The translations under genes were made by a program, and so were the position numbers. The notes under the pieces are model-generated. The model was not told where the DNA came from, made no database searches, and saw only the letters and a program-made list of their open reading frames with translations. DNA of 64,000 nucleotides from Romeriopsis navalis LEGE 11480 (GTDB lineage: Bacteria > Cyanobacteriota > Cyanobacteriia > Leptolyngbyales > Leptolyngbyaceae). The stretch covers positions 1-64,000 of the forward strand of contig NZ_JADEXQ010000006.1 in assembly GCF_015207035.1 (NCBI RefSeq), read 5' to 3'. Shown here piece after piece: positions 28,301 to 35,987 of this stretch. Each line of letters starts with the position of its first letter. Position 1 is the first letter of the stretch.

Positions 28301-30195
28301 AGCTTCCGCAACCGAGTTCCCATAAATGTAACCACATCTTCATTGAGGGATAGCTGAGTGAAGTCACAGTGCCAATATCTAGCCTCAATATCAAAGTAAA
28401 TTTGGCCATCGTCATAGAGTCCCTGAAGCAACTGAGTGATAAAAAATGGGTTGCCTTGGGTCTCCTGATAAATTAACTCCGATAGTGATGCAGTGCGATG
28501 GATGTCGTGTAACAGCGTATCGGACACCAATTGAGTCGCATCGCTTAGTTTGAGTTGCTCCAGTGTCAGCGTTCTAACCCATGCCCCTTGGGTCTTGAGG
28601 TCTTCTAAGGCCAAGACCAGCGAGTGAGCTGGAGAAACTTCATTATCTCGATAGGCCCCCAGGATAAGGAGATGGCCTGACTGAGACTCAGTCATTAAGG
28701 TTTTGAGTAAGTTGAGCGAAGCGGAGTCCACCCACTGGAGATCGTCCAAAAAGATGACCAAGGGATGCTCTGGCTTGGCAAAAACCTGAACAAACTTACC
28801 AAAGAGCAGATTAAAGCGATTTTGAGCCGCAGCTCCAGACAATTCGGGAACCGCAGGCTGGACGCCAATGACCAGCTCTAACTCAGGAATCACCTCAATC
28901 AAGACTTGGCCACTGTCGCCAACCGCTGTCAAAATCTTGGTTTTCCAATCTGCAAGAATGACATCCGTTTCCCCTAATAACTGACCTATTAAGCTGCGGA
29001 ATGCCTGGACAAACGCAGAGAAGGGAATATTGCGGTTGAGTTGATCAAACTTACCTTTGATGAAATAGCCCTTCTGCCGAGTGATTGGTTTGTGGACTTC
29101 ATTCACCACGGCAGTCTTACCGATGCCAGAAAAGCCCGCCACGAGCATGAGCTCTGAGCGGCCCTGAGCAACGCGCTCGAAGGCATCAAGCAGGGTTTTG
29201 ACTTCCGCTTCTCGTCCGTAGAGCTTCTCAGGAATGATGAAGCGGTCACACAAGTCTCGCTGCCCTAGCTCAACTCCCTCAATCCGTCCCGATGTCTCCC
29301 ATTGATGCAAACACTGCTGCAAATCATACTTTAGCCCCAAGGCACTCTGATAGCGGTCCTCAGCATTTTTAGCCATTAGTTTGAGGACAATATCGGAGAG
29401 CGGTTTGGGGATAGCGGCAGAGAGAGCACAGGTTGGCACAGGTGTCTTAGCAATGTGGCAATGGATAAGCCCCATGGGGTCATTGCTCTGGAAGGGAAGT
29501 TCCCCAGCGAGTAATTCGTACAGTGTTACTCCCAGACTGTAGAAATCGGCACGGTAATCAATGCCCCGGTTCATGCGCCCGGTCTGCTCAGGTGCGATGT
29601 AGGCCAGGGTGCCTTCTAATGAATTGGGACTTTGGAGTTCCTGGATTTCCTTGGGCAGTAGGGAGGCGAGACTAAAGTCCATCAGCCAGACTTGGTGAGT
29701 GTCTGGCTGAATCAGGATATTAGCTGGATTGATGTCCTTGTGTAGAACTCGATACTGACTGAGGTGATGCAGGATATCCGCCATCTGTAGAGCAATGTTC
29801 AGCACCTGAGCGACGGAAAGACGATCGTGGGCTTTGCCATATTTCCGGAGGTCGATCCCACCGACATCTTCCATGACCAACGCATAGCTGTGGTTCCAGG
29901 GAACTAATGCCAGGGGACGAATAATGCCAGGAATGTTCAGATTCTTCGCAATGATGTACTGATTACGAAAATGAACGAGCGCGTTAAAGCTGGGGTATGG
30001 CGATCGCAATACCTTAATTACAACTGGACGTACTGGTTCAGGCTCAATCGCCTCTGAGCCAATAGGCTGTTCTGACTGTGCTCGATCGTTGTCGGCAAAG
30101 CCCCGATACACCTCTACGTGATTCTTTGCGTAGATCTTTTCTGTCAAGGTATACCCTGGAATTGATATAGGGGGGTGATTAAGGGTATCCACCAT
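22369..30195 (-). CDS. giant Ser/Thr kinase - ATPase - sensor histidine kinase - receiver (HstK type)
   Basis: A 2608-residue multidomain signalling protein. A Ser/Thr kinase domain lies at about 10-300 (HKDINPANILIQ near 150, then a DFS in place of DFG). A STAND-like AAA ATPase follows (Walker A GFSGIGKTAVV near 355, LVIFLDDLQWVDSASL near 485). Next come about 800 residues of TPR-like helices, a GAF domain (~1375-1530), a coiled coil and five PAS/PAC domains (~1580-2190). HisKA (NMSHELRTPLNAILGM near 2232), HATPase (TIADTGIGIAPENLP, GTGLGLALVKQ) and a C-terminal receiver (LILMDIQMPGMDGL near 2538) complete it. The family is known in cyanobacteria and linked to stress responses. The helical middle is distinctly AT-richer than both ends. 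It is transcribed alone. Confidence 0.95.
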   Translation of the reverse strand: MVDTLNHPPISIPGYTLTEKIYAKNHVEVYRGFADNDRAQSEQPIGSEAIEPEPVRPVVIKVLRSPYPSFNALVHFRNQYIIAKNLNIPGIIRPLALVPWNHSYALVMEDVGGIDLRKYGKAHDRLSVAQVLNIALQMADILHHLSQYRVLHKDINPANILIQPDTHQVWLMDFSLASLLPKEIQELQSPNSLEGTLAYIAPEQTGRMNRGIDYRADFYSLGVTLYELLAGELPFQSNDPMGLIHCHIAKTPVPTCALSAAIPKPLSDIVLKLMAKNAEDRYQSALGLKYDLQQCLHQWETSGRIEGVELGQRDLCDRFIIPEKLYGREAEVKTLLDAFERVAQGRSELMLVAGFSGIGKTAVVNEVHKPITRQKGYFIKGKFDQLNRNIPFSAFVQAFRSLIGQLLGETDVILADWKTKILTAVGDSGQVLIEVIPELELVIGVQPAVPELSGAAAQNRFNLLFGKFVQVFAKPEHPLVIFLDDLQWVDSASLNLLKTLMTESQSGHLLILGAYRDNEVSPAHSLVLALEDLKTQGAWVRTLTLEQLKLSDATQLVSDTLLHDIHRTASLSELIYQETQGNPFFITQLLQGLYDDGQIYFDIEARYWHCDFTQLSLNEDVVTFMGTRLRKLPKQTQEVLKVASCVGNQFDLATLAVVCERAQEQLAEDLWPALQLGLVLPESQIYKLFLRNSQTDERLQSSSQPLHLKYYFLHDRVQQAAYSLIPQSEREIVHYQIGQLLSKDQSQKSLEEKIFDIVGHFNLCETLIVKQSDRDELTHLNLIAGTRAKKSIAYQASLDYAKKGLSLLGENSWERRYQLTLDLHNLATESAYLTGDGSMTEQFTIEIKNHARQALDKVPSARTQIQLYASQHNYGLAITTAREILEELGVDLPSASSFEQVQQEYRKFQPYISQFSFESIVKLPLLKDPQKLAVAQLLLALGAPTIISDTNLFWLITLKLVRFSLENGNSPYSAYAYSSYGILVGLIDQDIEKYYQFGQLSLKVVDIFPQNPTKTRILNVVGAYTSYLKSHLRDARPLFSQAYALCLENGDFEYGGYSMQSKCQNLFFCGEMLASLQVEIISAHQAAQRLNHAHAKRLIKMLNQITSKLMAELGQPEDLESDAFDLEESVNSMIEDKDFFGLHHLYLYQSILQYLFSRQDQALLSIQLVQDNLDSVSGWPTEYIFYFYDSLICLSQINASSLIEETLDDQYLEKVRRNQEKYKIWASHAPMNFQHKYDLVEAERHRVLGNRVEALEFYDQAIAGAKKHQYLQEEALANELAAKFYIDWGKDRVAADYLQEAYYCYDRWGARAKTDDLEKRYPQLLQPILQPATESSDTLATLSSIAPVNLSTHASSNVTSTSTGGINQKFDLATVFKTSQLLTESIDLDELLEKLSRIMLQTSGTDHCAIIMPDGQENWQVRARATLEAMNLTPEPLDNRSALPVQLIQYVKNTQEMVVLDDANDDAVLVASHFRPHQSWSALGAPMLHRGRLIGVLYLQNESTTGVFTRDRITVINFLCAQSAIALDNAQLYRHLEQRVEERTQALQQSQGALAKLNHELEARVRERTAQLAASEGRLKTLFNQAADAVLLWGDKGFVDCNQAALDLFQYPSKDELLALQPYQVSPERQPDGQLSEDKAQVMMEHALERGSARFEWLHQRFDGENSWTEVTLTSIGYQEERLFHCTVRDVSDRKAAEQALKDTQAQFHRMTENVPGMIFRYVRHADGQDEMTYASSQVRELFEVEPEIALQNTVWDRIHPDDVPQISHKIQVSAETLEASEITYRVVLPQKGIRWVKNFASVERLDNGDTVWEGIVVDITDRKQAEEQLKALSQRLELALESAEIGIWEWNFHDDCLSWDDRMFEIYGISPETFEGTYQSFERCVHPDDLEQIRQKEQQEAKNPVHIEFRVIRPDGSIRHVASTVLKQYNHQGQPIRAVGTNIDITKRKHYEQQLQTLSNKLELAIESAQLGIWECNFQNHHLSWDDRMFEIYGISPETFEGTYQDWERLVHPDDLEQAQLKEGDKNPIFKEFRVVRSDGSIRHVMSTIVLQSDEHGQLIRAVGTNIDITERKKAELALQKTEAQFRRMTENVPGMIYRYVLRLDGSDGLTYVSSQVREIFELEPEAALQNITLIWERFQPDDIAKLQVSLQKSAVTLKPHSEEFRLLLPQKGLRWIQIMCRPERLENGDVAWYGVVVDISDRKQTEAKLQRTNEELIRATRMKDEFLANMSHELRTPLNAILGMTEGLEEGIFGEVNERQLNAINITNKSGSHLLELINEILDLAKIESGQVELVYAEVSVLYLCESSLTFVRQQAMKQNVHLHLKVPSHLPNIEVDERRMRQVLINLLNNAVKFTPEGGHVTLIVEPIPANITHDQDYLKLTIADTGIGIAPENLPKLFQPFIQIDSSLNRQYEGTGLGLALVKQIVELHGGDVTITSELNVGSHFMIELPYSTFSREGSANSQAASDLSLPMPEISSPKVSPLLLLAEDNEASIQTISSYLAAKGYRLAVAQNGEAAIELAQSELPDLILMDIQMPGMDGLVATQHIRQISALSQTPIVALTALAMEGDEERCLAAGADRYMSKPIRLRQLALLIQELLNPCGS

Positions 30196-30848
30196 GACTA
30201 TGAATCCATAAATAACTACTTAGTAGAACTGAATGCACCGTTAAGAATTCTTTAGGTTAAGAACTCTCTAGAAAAAGGATAAGTGCACAACTAAGAAATT
30301 GCATTTAGCCAAAATCTATCATGACTAAAAGTATTGAAATTGTGATTTCAAACAAATAAATTGATATTTGTACAACTTGGTCAAAATCACTGAACCGTCT
30401 GTGCGATAACTCTAGAATATCCTGATAATAGTATGTCCGGCACTCGGGGAAGGAAAAGGGGTGCTTTAGCTTGATTTCTCCGTTTACGAGCAAATAAATC
30501 GCTAAATACTAAGTACTGCTAATCAGATAATAAGTTGAGTTGTGCATAAAGCGGCTGATTATATGTCGGTTTTGAAAGATGGCGTATATCCACGGAGAAA
30601 ATCGATCGTACGTTTTCGTCAAGGCATGTATAATCGGGCACTCAAGTCCGGTGATTGTTCTGGTGGCTGACGGATGCTCTGGGCTGGAAAGCATTGATAG
30701 GTGAGGCATACCGTTCGATCGTGATTCGGTGGTACACCGCACCCGTGGCATCGGTCATCGTCACCAGACAGCCGCCAGGCGATGCGGCAAGATAGAACTA
30801 TCGAAGCGCGCTGCGGGATTACAACCAACCCTCACGGAGAAATACATC
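30196..30848. other. AT-rich intergenic region between divergent genes
   Basis: About 650 bases hold the promoters of the giant kinase (minus) and of the helical protein (plus). A direct repeat TTAAGAA-TCT occurs at 30241-30251 and 30257-30267 (period 16), 46-72 bases upstream of the kinase start. No RNA gene or credible reading frame is seen. Base composition becomes normal again after about 30600. Confidence 0.5.
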
Positions 30849-31364
30849 ATGGCTAACGCATGGAAAGAGCAACTGACTGATAGCTTCGAACAAGCAAAAA
30901 CCGTTGGCGGATCGCGTTGGAACAAGATTTACAGCATCTTGCGAGAAACGCTACCGCAGATTTGGGCCGAAGTTACTTCCGGTGCCAAGGAAATGGGCGG
31001 TATCGGTACAGAAGTCGCCAGCGTTGCCACAGAAACTCTCCGTGAAGAAGGCAAGGTTAAAGCGCTCACTTTGCGTGAACAGTTGGGTGAGCAGCTTCAG
31101 AAGTTTATTGAGCAATTCAAAGCTACCGCTGCAGTCAAGACAGATGAACTGAAAGACCAAGCCGGTGATTGGGACGTTAAACTCGAAGCGCGTTACGGCA
31201 ACAACTACAAAGTTGCTCGCCAAGGTCTCGATAAGGTCGTCGAACTGTACAAAGCGAACCAAGCGCAAGTCGCCACGGAAGCTGCTGGAACTGTTCCCAC
31301 GATCGAAGTGCCCTACCAAGTGGTTGACGAACCTGTGGCTCACGCTGGCAGCACCGGGCAATAG
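30849..31364 (+). CDS. helical, charged conserved hypothetical protein
   Basis: The 171-residue product starts at ATG 30849, preceded by ACGGAGA. The frame is open upstream to 30729, but that part has no ribosome site. It is almost wholly predicted amphipathic helix: VGGSRWNKIYSILRETLPQI, then LREQLGEQLQKFIEQFKATA and YKVARQGLDKVVELYKANQ. The composition is rich in Ala, Glu, Lys and Gln, with no signal peptide, membrane segment or Cys. The pattern recalls apolipoprotein- or LEA-like proteins that coat surfaces or stabilise membranes, but I do not recognise a named family. Favourable codon choice and the strong terminator suggest a well-expressed gene. Confidence 0.72.
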   Translation: MANAWKEQLTDSFEQAKTVGGSRWNKIYSILRETLPQIWAEVTSGAKEMGGIGTEVASVATETLREEGKVKALTLREQLGEQLQKFIEQFKATAAVKTDELKDQAGDWDVKLEARYGNNYKVARQGLDKVVELYKANQAQVATEAAGTVPTIEVPYQVVDEPVAHAGSTGQ

Positions 31365-31488
31365 TATTGTGCCGCGCTTTGCTACATCAGAACCAAGGAC
31401 GTGATTGCCGTGGTGCTGGATAACTTCAACAAACTCCCAGAGATGGAATACTCAAGTTTTTGATCTCTAGCCTCTCTCTAGCAAAATT

Positions 31489-31525
31489 GCGCAGTGGAAT
31501 TACGTTTTCACTGCGCTTTTTCTTT
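31489..31525 (+). terminator. intrinsic terminator of the helical protein gene
   Basis: A perfect 8-bp stem GCGCAGTG/CACTGCGC with a 12-base loop is followed by CTTTTTCTTTG-like T runs. It lies about 125 bases after the stop and before the convergent S4 gene. Confidence 0.85.
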
Positions 31526-31577
31526 GATCCGTAATATTTGATGTTCCCACCAAAATACGGTGTCTAAATCCAGCCGG

Positions 31578-32357
31578 TTAGACCAGTCGGGTCAGATTCA
31601 CGCGATATCGTTGTTTCTTCGTAATCATCACTTCGCCAATCTCTAACCGACCTTTGCCCCGAATTGCGACCAAATCGCCGGTCTTCACGACGGAACTGGC
31701 TGATTTAGTTTCCTTCCAATTCACCCGCACATCGCCGGAGCCAATCATATCCACCATTTTGCTGCGGGACATGCCAAACCCGGCAGAAGCGATCGCGTCT
31801 AACCGCATCGAGGCTTCCGTCGTCACCATTTCTTTTTTCTTCGGCTCCCGAATCTTCAGCTCATCCAGGCCAATTTGCTTCGTTTTGACGGGTACCGATC
31901 GCACCTGATTCAGACTGTCTTCCAGAAATTCCACGAGCTCAGGGACGACTATCGCCTGGGCACCGCGTTCTCCCAATACAATTAGATCACCCACTTTCTC
32001 CCGCACAATTCCCGTTCCGAGCAGTGACCCGAGGAAATCGCGGTGGGTAGCGGAGTCGAACAAGAAATTACCAGCAATGCTGATAGCAGCAAGCTCGACG
32101 CTTTCGGTATCGAGGGGGAGATCCGTGCGGGCAATCGCCAATCGCTGCCGTTCCGCCTGAGGATAGCCACCCCAAGCCACTAGCTCAACTTCCGTTAATC
32201 GACTAAATGCTCGTTGGGCCTCGGCAAGTTCTGGCGGTGACAGAAAATCCGTCGGCACGATTTCCCAGGTTTTGATTGCCTGCTCCGCCCGATCGATAAT
32301 TTTGACCAGGGTTTCTGGATTCTCGGCCCCTTTCAGTATTTCGTCCTTCGGCAGCAT
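31578..32357 (-). CDS. photosystem II S4 domain protein
   Basis: A 259-residue RNA-binding protein of the cyanobacterial and chloroplast 'photosystem II S4' family. Its YlmH-like N-terminal two thirds (EVELVAWGGYPQAERQRLAI, LGSLLGTGIVREKVGDLIV) are followed by an S4 domain at about 183-250 (RLDAIASAGFGMSRSKMVDM, GDVRVNWKE, VKTGDLVAIRGKGRLEIGEV). The S4 fold binds structured RNA. The family was linked to photosystem II by phylogenetic distribution, and its exact role is unclear. It is monocistronic and convergent with the helical protein gene. It is good evidence for a cyanobacterial source. Confidence 0.93.
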   Translation of the reverse strand: MLPKDEILKGAENPETLVKIIDRAEQAIKTWEIVPTDFLSPPELAEAQRAFSRLTEVELVAWGGYPQAERQRLAIARTDLPLDTESVELAAISIAGNFLFDSATHRDFLGSLLGTGIVREKVGDLIVLGERGAQAIVVPELVEFLEDSLNQVRSVPVKTKQIGLDELKIREPKKKEMVTTEASMRLDAIASAGFGMSRSKMVDMIGSGDVRVNWKETKSASSVVKTGDLVAIRGKGRLEIGEVMITKKQRYRVNLTRLV

Positions 32358-32613
32358 AGGCAGTTTGGTTAAGCGCGATTGCGCTCAATACGCGTAAATT
32401 GCATAGAATCCCAGTCTAGACTGCTTTTGCCTCGGGTTCAATTAGGGTATGTGCTCCGACTCATTCATGTCCGGGAACCCTCCCTGGCGATCGTCCCCGT
32501 TTGGATTGTTTAATAGAATGCAAGCAGCATTTCAAAGAGTCGTTTACAATAGTTAATAAATACTTAAGATCGCTGTTTACGTTCAGCCAACTGCTCCAAA
32601 CCCTGCACCCAAT

Positions 32614-34530
32614 ATGCCCCACCAGACTAACGCTGGAACCCTGACTGAAGTGAATTCATCCGCCTCGGCGCTCGTGACAGCGGAGGAAGATATTTTCCTG
32701 CGTTACAATCCCGAGGCAATTTCGGCATATTACAGTACGCGCCCGTGGCAGGTGGCCGGTCGCTCCAAAGAGGTGTTTGGCTCACTGTCCCGTTACTTTG
32801 GCGCAGTGTGGCTCGATAAGAAGTGGGGGCGCGAAGATGAGCCAACCCAGCGACGCCGGGCGATCGAGCTGCGTGATCTCCTCACTAAGCTGGGTCCGGC
32901 ATTTATCAAGATTGGTCAGGCGGTCTCCACCCGCCCGGATCTAGTACCACCGATCTATCTTGAAGAACTTTCCAAGCTGCAAGACCAGATCCCGCCGTTT
33001 GATAACGAAATTGCCTTTCGCTATATCGAAGAAGCCTTGGGGGCGCGGCCCGAGGAAATTTTTGTGGAGTTGTCCGAGTCGCCGATCGCGGCGGCTTCCT
33101 TGGGGCAAGTGTATAAAGGGCGCTTGAAAACCGGCGAATCGGTTGCCGTTAAAGTTCAGCGTCCCGGTTTGGCCGAGCTAATTACCCTCGATGTTTACAT
33201 TCTGCGGGGGATCTCGGCTTGGGCGATGAAAAAATTTCCGGCGATTCGGAGTGATCTCGTCGGGATTCTCGATGAATTTGCTGAGCGGATTTTCGAGGAG
33301 ATGGACTACACCCACGAAGGACGGAATGCGGAACGGTTTGATCAGCTATACAGCTACATGCCCGAAATTTATGTCCCGGAAATTTACTGGGATTACACGT
33401 CGCGTCGCGTGTTGACGATGGAGTGGATTGAGGGGACAAAGCTGACCCAAATCGATGCCATCATGGCCCAGGGGATTGATGCAACGGCCCTGATCGAGGT
33501 GGGTGTGCAATGTTCCCTACGGCAACTATTGGAGCATGGCTTCTTCCATGCTGATCCCCATCCGGGCAACTTACTGGCGATGCCTGATGGGCGGTTAGCC
33601 TACCTCGACTTCGGCATGATGAGTCAAATGGAGCCGTATCAGCGATATGGCTTAATTGAAGCGATCGTGCATCTGGTCAATCGCGATTTTGAATCCTTAG
33701 CGAGTGACTACGTGAAGCTGGAGTTCCTATCCCCTGAAGTGGATTTGACGCCAATCATTCCAGCATTCGCGCAGGTGTTTAGTGAAGCGATGACCTCTAG
33801 CGTTTCCGAAATCAATATCAAAACCATTACGGATAAGCTTTCAGAATTGATGTATGAATACCCGTTTAAGGTGCCAGCTTACTTTGCGCTGATTATTCGA
33901 TCGCTCGTCACGCTGGAGGGGATTGCGATTAATATTGATCCCGAATTTAAGGTGCTAACCAAAGCCTATCCCTATGTGGCAAAGCGCTTGTTGACTGACC
34001 CTGCCCCAGAATTACGTTCATCGTTGAAGAGTTTACTGTTTCGCGGTGAAGAATTCCGTTGGAATCGGTTGGAAAATCTGCTGAATAATGCCAAGGGTAG
34101 CCGTGAGTATGACCTAAGTCGATCGCTTGATCAGTCGATCGATTATCTGTTCTCAGAGCGGGGTGATGACATTCGAAACCGTCTCGCGGAAGAACTGATC
34201 CGTATGATCGATGGGTTTGGGCAAAGCTGGCTGGGCAGTCTTCAGTTGAGCCTGGGGCAGCGGTTTGGCTTTGCCGTGGACGAAGCGCAGCCTTCTCCCG
34301 AGGCGGATCAAGCCATGGGACATGTGCAAAGGATTTGGGGTATCTTGCAGGAAACGGAGGGCGTTGATCCGAACCAAATCCTCCCTGTTTTACCGAAGCT
34401 ACTGTTTAAGCCCGAAGCCCAGGAACTGGGGCAGCGTGTCGCAAATGGTGTGGCCCAGCGGGCCCTGGCAAGATTTGTGCGCGAGATTTTCCTGCGGGAT
34501 GAAGCCGCCAATGCAATGGAGAACCATTAA
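32614..34530 (+). CDS. ABC1/UbiB-family atypical kinase
   Basis: A 638-residue protein of the ABC1 (UbiB/AarF/COQ8) family. The family-specific motif FIKIGQAVSTRPDLVP is near residues 97-112. The Ala-rich nucleotide loop AAASLGQVY, which replaces the Gly-rich loop, is near 157-165. The lysine of VAVKVQRP is near 178, the catalytic loop FFHADPHPGNL near 309-320 and the metal-binding YLDFGMM near 330-336. Cyanobacterial members are associated with prenyl-quinone and tocopherol metabolism and stress tolerance, probably as ATPases at membranes. A hydrophobic stretch after DKLSELMYEYPF (ALIIRSLVTLEGIAI) may be membrane-associated. Transcription is monocistronic. Confidence 0.92.
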   Translation: MPHQTNAGTLTEVNSSASALVTAEEDIFLRYNPEAISAYYSTRPWQVAGRSKEVFGSLSRYFGAVWLDKKWGREDEPTQRRRAIELRDLLTKLGPAFIKIGQAVSTRPDLVPPIYLEELSKLQDQIPPFDNEIAFRYIEEALGARPEEIFVELSESPIAAASLGQVYKGRLKTGESVAVKVQRPGLAELITLDVYILRGISAWAMKKFPAIRSDLVGILDEFAERIFEEMDYTHEGRNAERFDQLYSYMPEIYVPEIYWDYTSRRVLTMEWIEGTKLTQIDAIMAQGIDATALIEVGVQCSLRQLLEHGFFHADPHPGNLLAMPDGRLAYLDFGMMSQMEPYQRYGLIEAIVHLVNRDFESLASDYVKLEFLSPEVDLTPIIPAFAQVFSEAMTSSVSEINIKTITDKLSELMYEYPFKVPAYFALIIRSLVTLEGIAINIDPEFKVLTKAYPYVAKRLLTDPAPELRSSLKSLLFRGEEFRWNRLENLLNNAKGSREYDLSRSLDQSIDYLFSERGDDIRNRLAEELIRMIDGFGQSWLGSLQLSLGQRFGFAVDEAQPSPEADQAMGHVQRIWGILQETEGVDPNQILPVLPKLLFKPEAQELGQRVANGVAQRALARFVREIFLRDEAANAMENH

Positions 34531-34586
34531 CCTTGATGCGCCGTTAGATTTGGTGGTTCGCTAGATTTGGCCGTTCGCGAATGCCG

Positions 34587-34621
34587 CAGCGGAGACAAGC
34601 AAAACTTGCTTGTCCCCGCTG
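34587..34621. terminator. hairpin between convergent UbiB-like and FemAB-like genes
   Basis: A 15-bp stem with a single mismatch (34587-34601 against 34607-34621, arms beginning CAGCGGAGACAAGC) and a 5-base loop. No T tract follows on the plus strand. Position between convergent genes suggests a transcript end. Confidence 0.55.
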
Positions 34622-34666
34622 TTGTGTGCGATCGTCCTAGGCGTGAGCGCGATTTAGGAATGTGAT

Positions 34667-35740
34667 TTAGGCCGCGCGATAGCTAGGGAAGAATTCCGTT
34701 GCTTCAAGTTTGGACACCGAGTTGCCTAAATGCTGGGCGCGTAACTGCGTCAGGGTTTGGTATTTGGTTTCATCGACTACCATTCGCAAGGTATAGAACG
34801 GATGCCGCAGCTTGGAGAACCCTGCTTTAAAGCGGTAGACACAGTCTTCTTTAGAACCGCCAACGCCACCCCCGAGATGCATAAACTCGTTGCCCCGCTC
34901 TTTGGCCCAGTAGCGTGCAAAGTCTGTTTCTAAACTGCTCGGTGATAGATTCACGAACTTGTCGCGGGTACCGCCCAAGGCACTTTGGACAATTCCACCG
35001 GATTCAGTATATAGACCCGCACAGGCCATTTCGCCTTCATGTTCCACAACGCACATATGCAGGTGCTCTCCCAGCAAGTCATGCATCTTGTGGAAATAAG
35101 CGCGATCGAATTCGTAATAACCGGGATTGGCATTCACCCGATCCATGGTCTCTTCATAGATACTGACAAACTCATCAATGTTTGCGGCCACGGGCACAAT
35201 CTTCGCTTCCATGCCCAGGCGCTTACATTTGTTGATGGTGCTGCGGTGGCCGGAGCGGGTGGGGCTCCACAGATTTTCCAAGCGTAAATCAACGGATACC
35301 GTCTCGCCATTTTCCGTTAATGTACCAGGCGCAAACAATTCGGTATGGGATTCATTCAGCACCGGATGCAACCGCAAGAAGATCGAACAAACACCCCGGT
35401 CTTTTAAGTTTTGTTTGAACGCGGCTAAAGCGCTATCAGGAAACCCCGGTGTTTGAATGGCGGCATCGCTGAGCAATAGCCCGGGATAGCCATAGGGCGA
35501 AATTGCATCATAGAGCGTTTCCTCAAGCATTTGGGCGGGGACAACATCATCACAACGCCGTAGCAAGTAAGGAATTAGCAGTGTTTTGTCGTCTTCCTGA
35601 ATCAGGACAGCTTCTGGGATTGTGCCTTGACGATCGGCTTCTAGCTGTAGATATTGCGGTAATTGATATACATCGTGGCGCAGCTGCGTGAGGGCGTCCA
35701 TCCATTCAGGCGAATCGGGCTGGAGTATGTGCACGTTCAT
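34667..35740 (-). CDS. FemAB/GNAT-like acyltransferase of the EPS locus
   Basis: A 357-residue cytoplasmic protein of the BioF2/GNAT-like type seen in polysaccharide loci. The double-GNAT outline is visible: an N-terminal half with LPQYLQLEADRQGTIPEA, then RSGHRSTINKCKRLGMEA at about 158-175 and FVSIYEETMDRVNANPGYYE. The acyl-binding half carries HMCVVEHEGEMACAGLYT and LGGTRDKFVNLSPSSLETDF, with FMHLGGGVGGSKEDCVYRFK. FemAB enzymes transfer amino acids from aminoacyl-tRNA, while GNAT relatives use acyl-CoA. Either would acylate an amino sugar, which fits the aminotransferase gene just upstream. The donor and acceptor are inferred from context. It is the last gene of the minus-strand EPS run, with AGGAC before the ATG. 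Confidence 0.75.
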   Translation of the reverse strand: MNVHILQPDSPEWMDALTQLRHDVYQLPQYLQLEADRQGTIPEAVLIQEDDKTLLIPYLLRRCDDVVPAQMLEETLYDAISPYGYPGLLLSDAAIQTPGFPDSALAAFKQNLKDRGVCSIFLRLHPVLNESHTELFAPGTLTENGETVSVDLRLENLWSPTRSGHRSTINKCKRLGMEAKIVPVAANIDEFVSIYEETMDRVNANPGYYEFDRAYFHKMHDLLGEHLHMCVVEHEGEMACAGLYTESGGIVQSALGGTRDKFVNLSPSSLETDFARYWAKERGNEFMHLGGGVGGSKEDCVYRFKAGFSKLRHPFYTLRMVVDETKYQTLTQLRAQHLGNSVSKLEATEFFPSYRAA

Positions 35741-35987
35741 GAAATAGTCCTATGGGAAGTGATGTATGAGCAATGGACAGACGTCGATCATCAAATTCTC
35801 ATTACCCTCCGATACTAGAAGCAATTAAAAATGAAGTGCTGTGGCCTTACGGTTTTTTAATCTTTGAAATTTAATGCTGCTTCAAACTCTTGGAAGCAGA
35901 ATGTTTTCAGTCTCGGGATGTTGCCGATGTGCATCGAACAACATCCCAAATTGGTAAACTCGGGGCGGCTTCCAGTGCGGATTCCGC

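Noticed and set aside
30196-30267. A Pho box upstream of the giant kinase
   Set aside because: CTTAAC-like words occur, but the period is 16 rather than 11 and only one good half-site is present.
31371-31412. Similarity of the bases after the helical protein gene to 54374-54412 (both begin CCGCGCTTTG)
   Set aside because: Only about two thirds of the positions match over roughly 40 bases and neither copy has further repeat structure, so I cannot separate it from chance.
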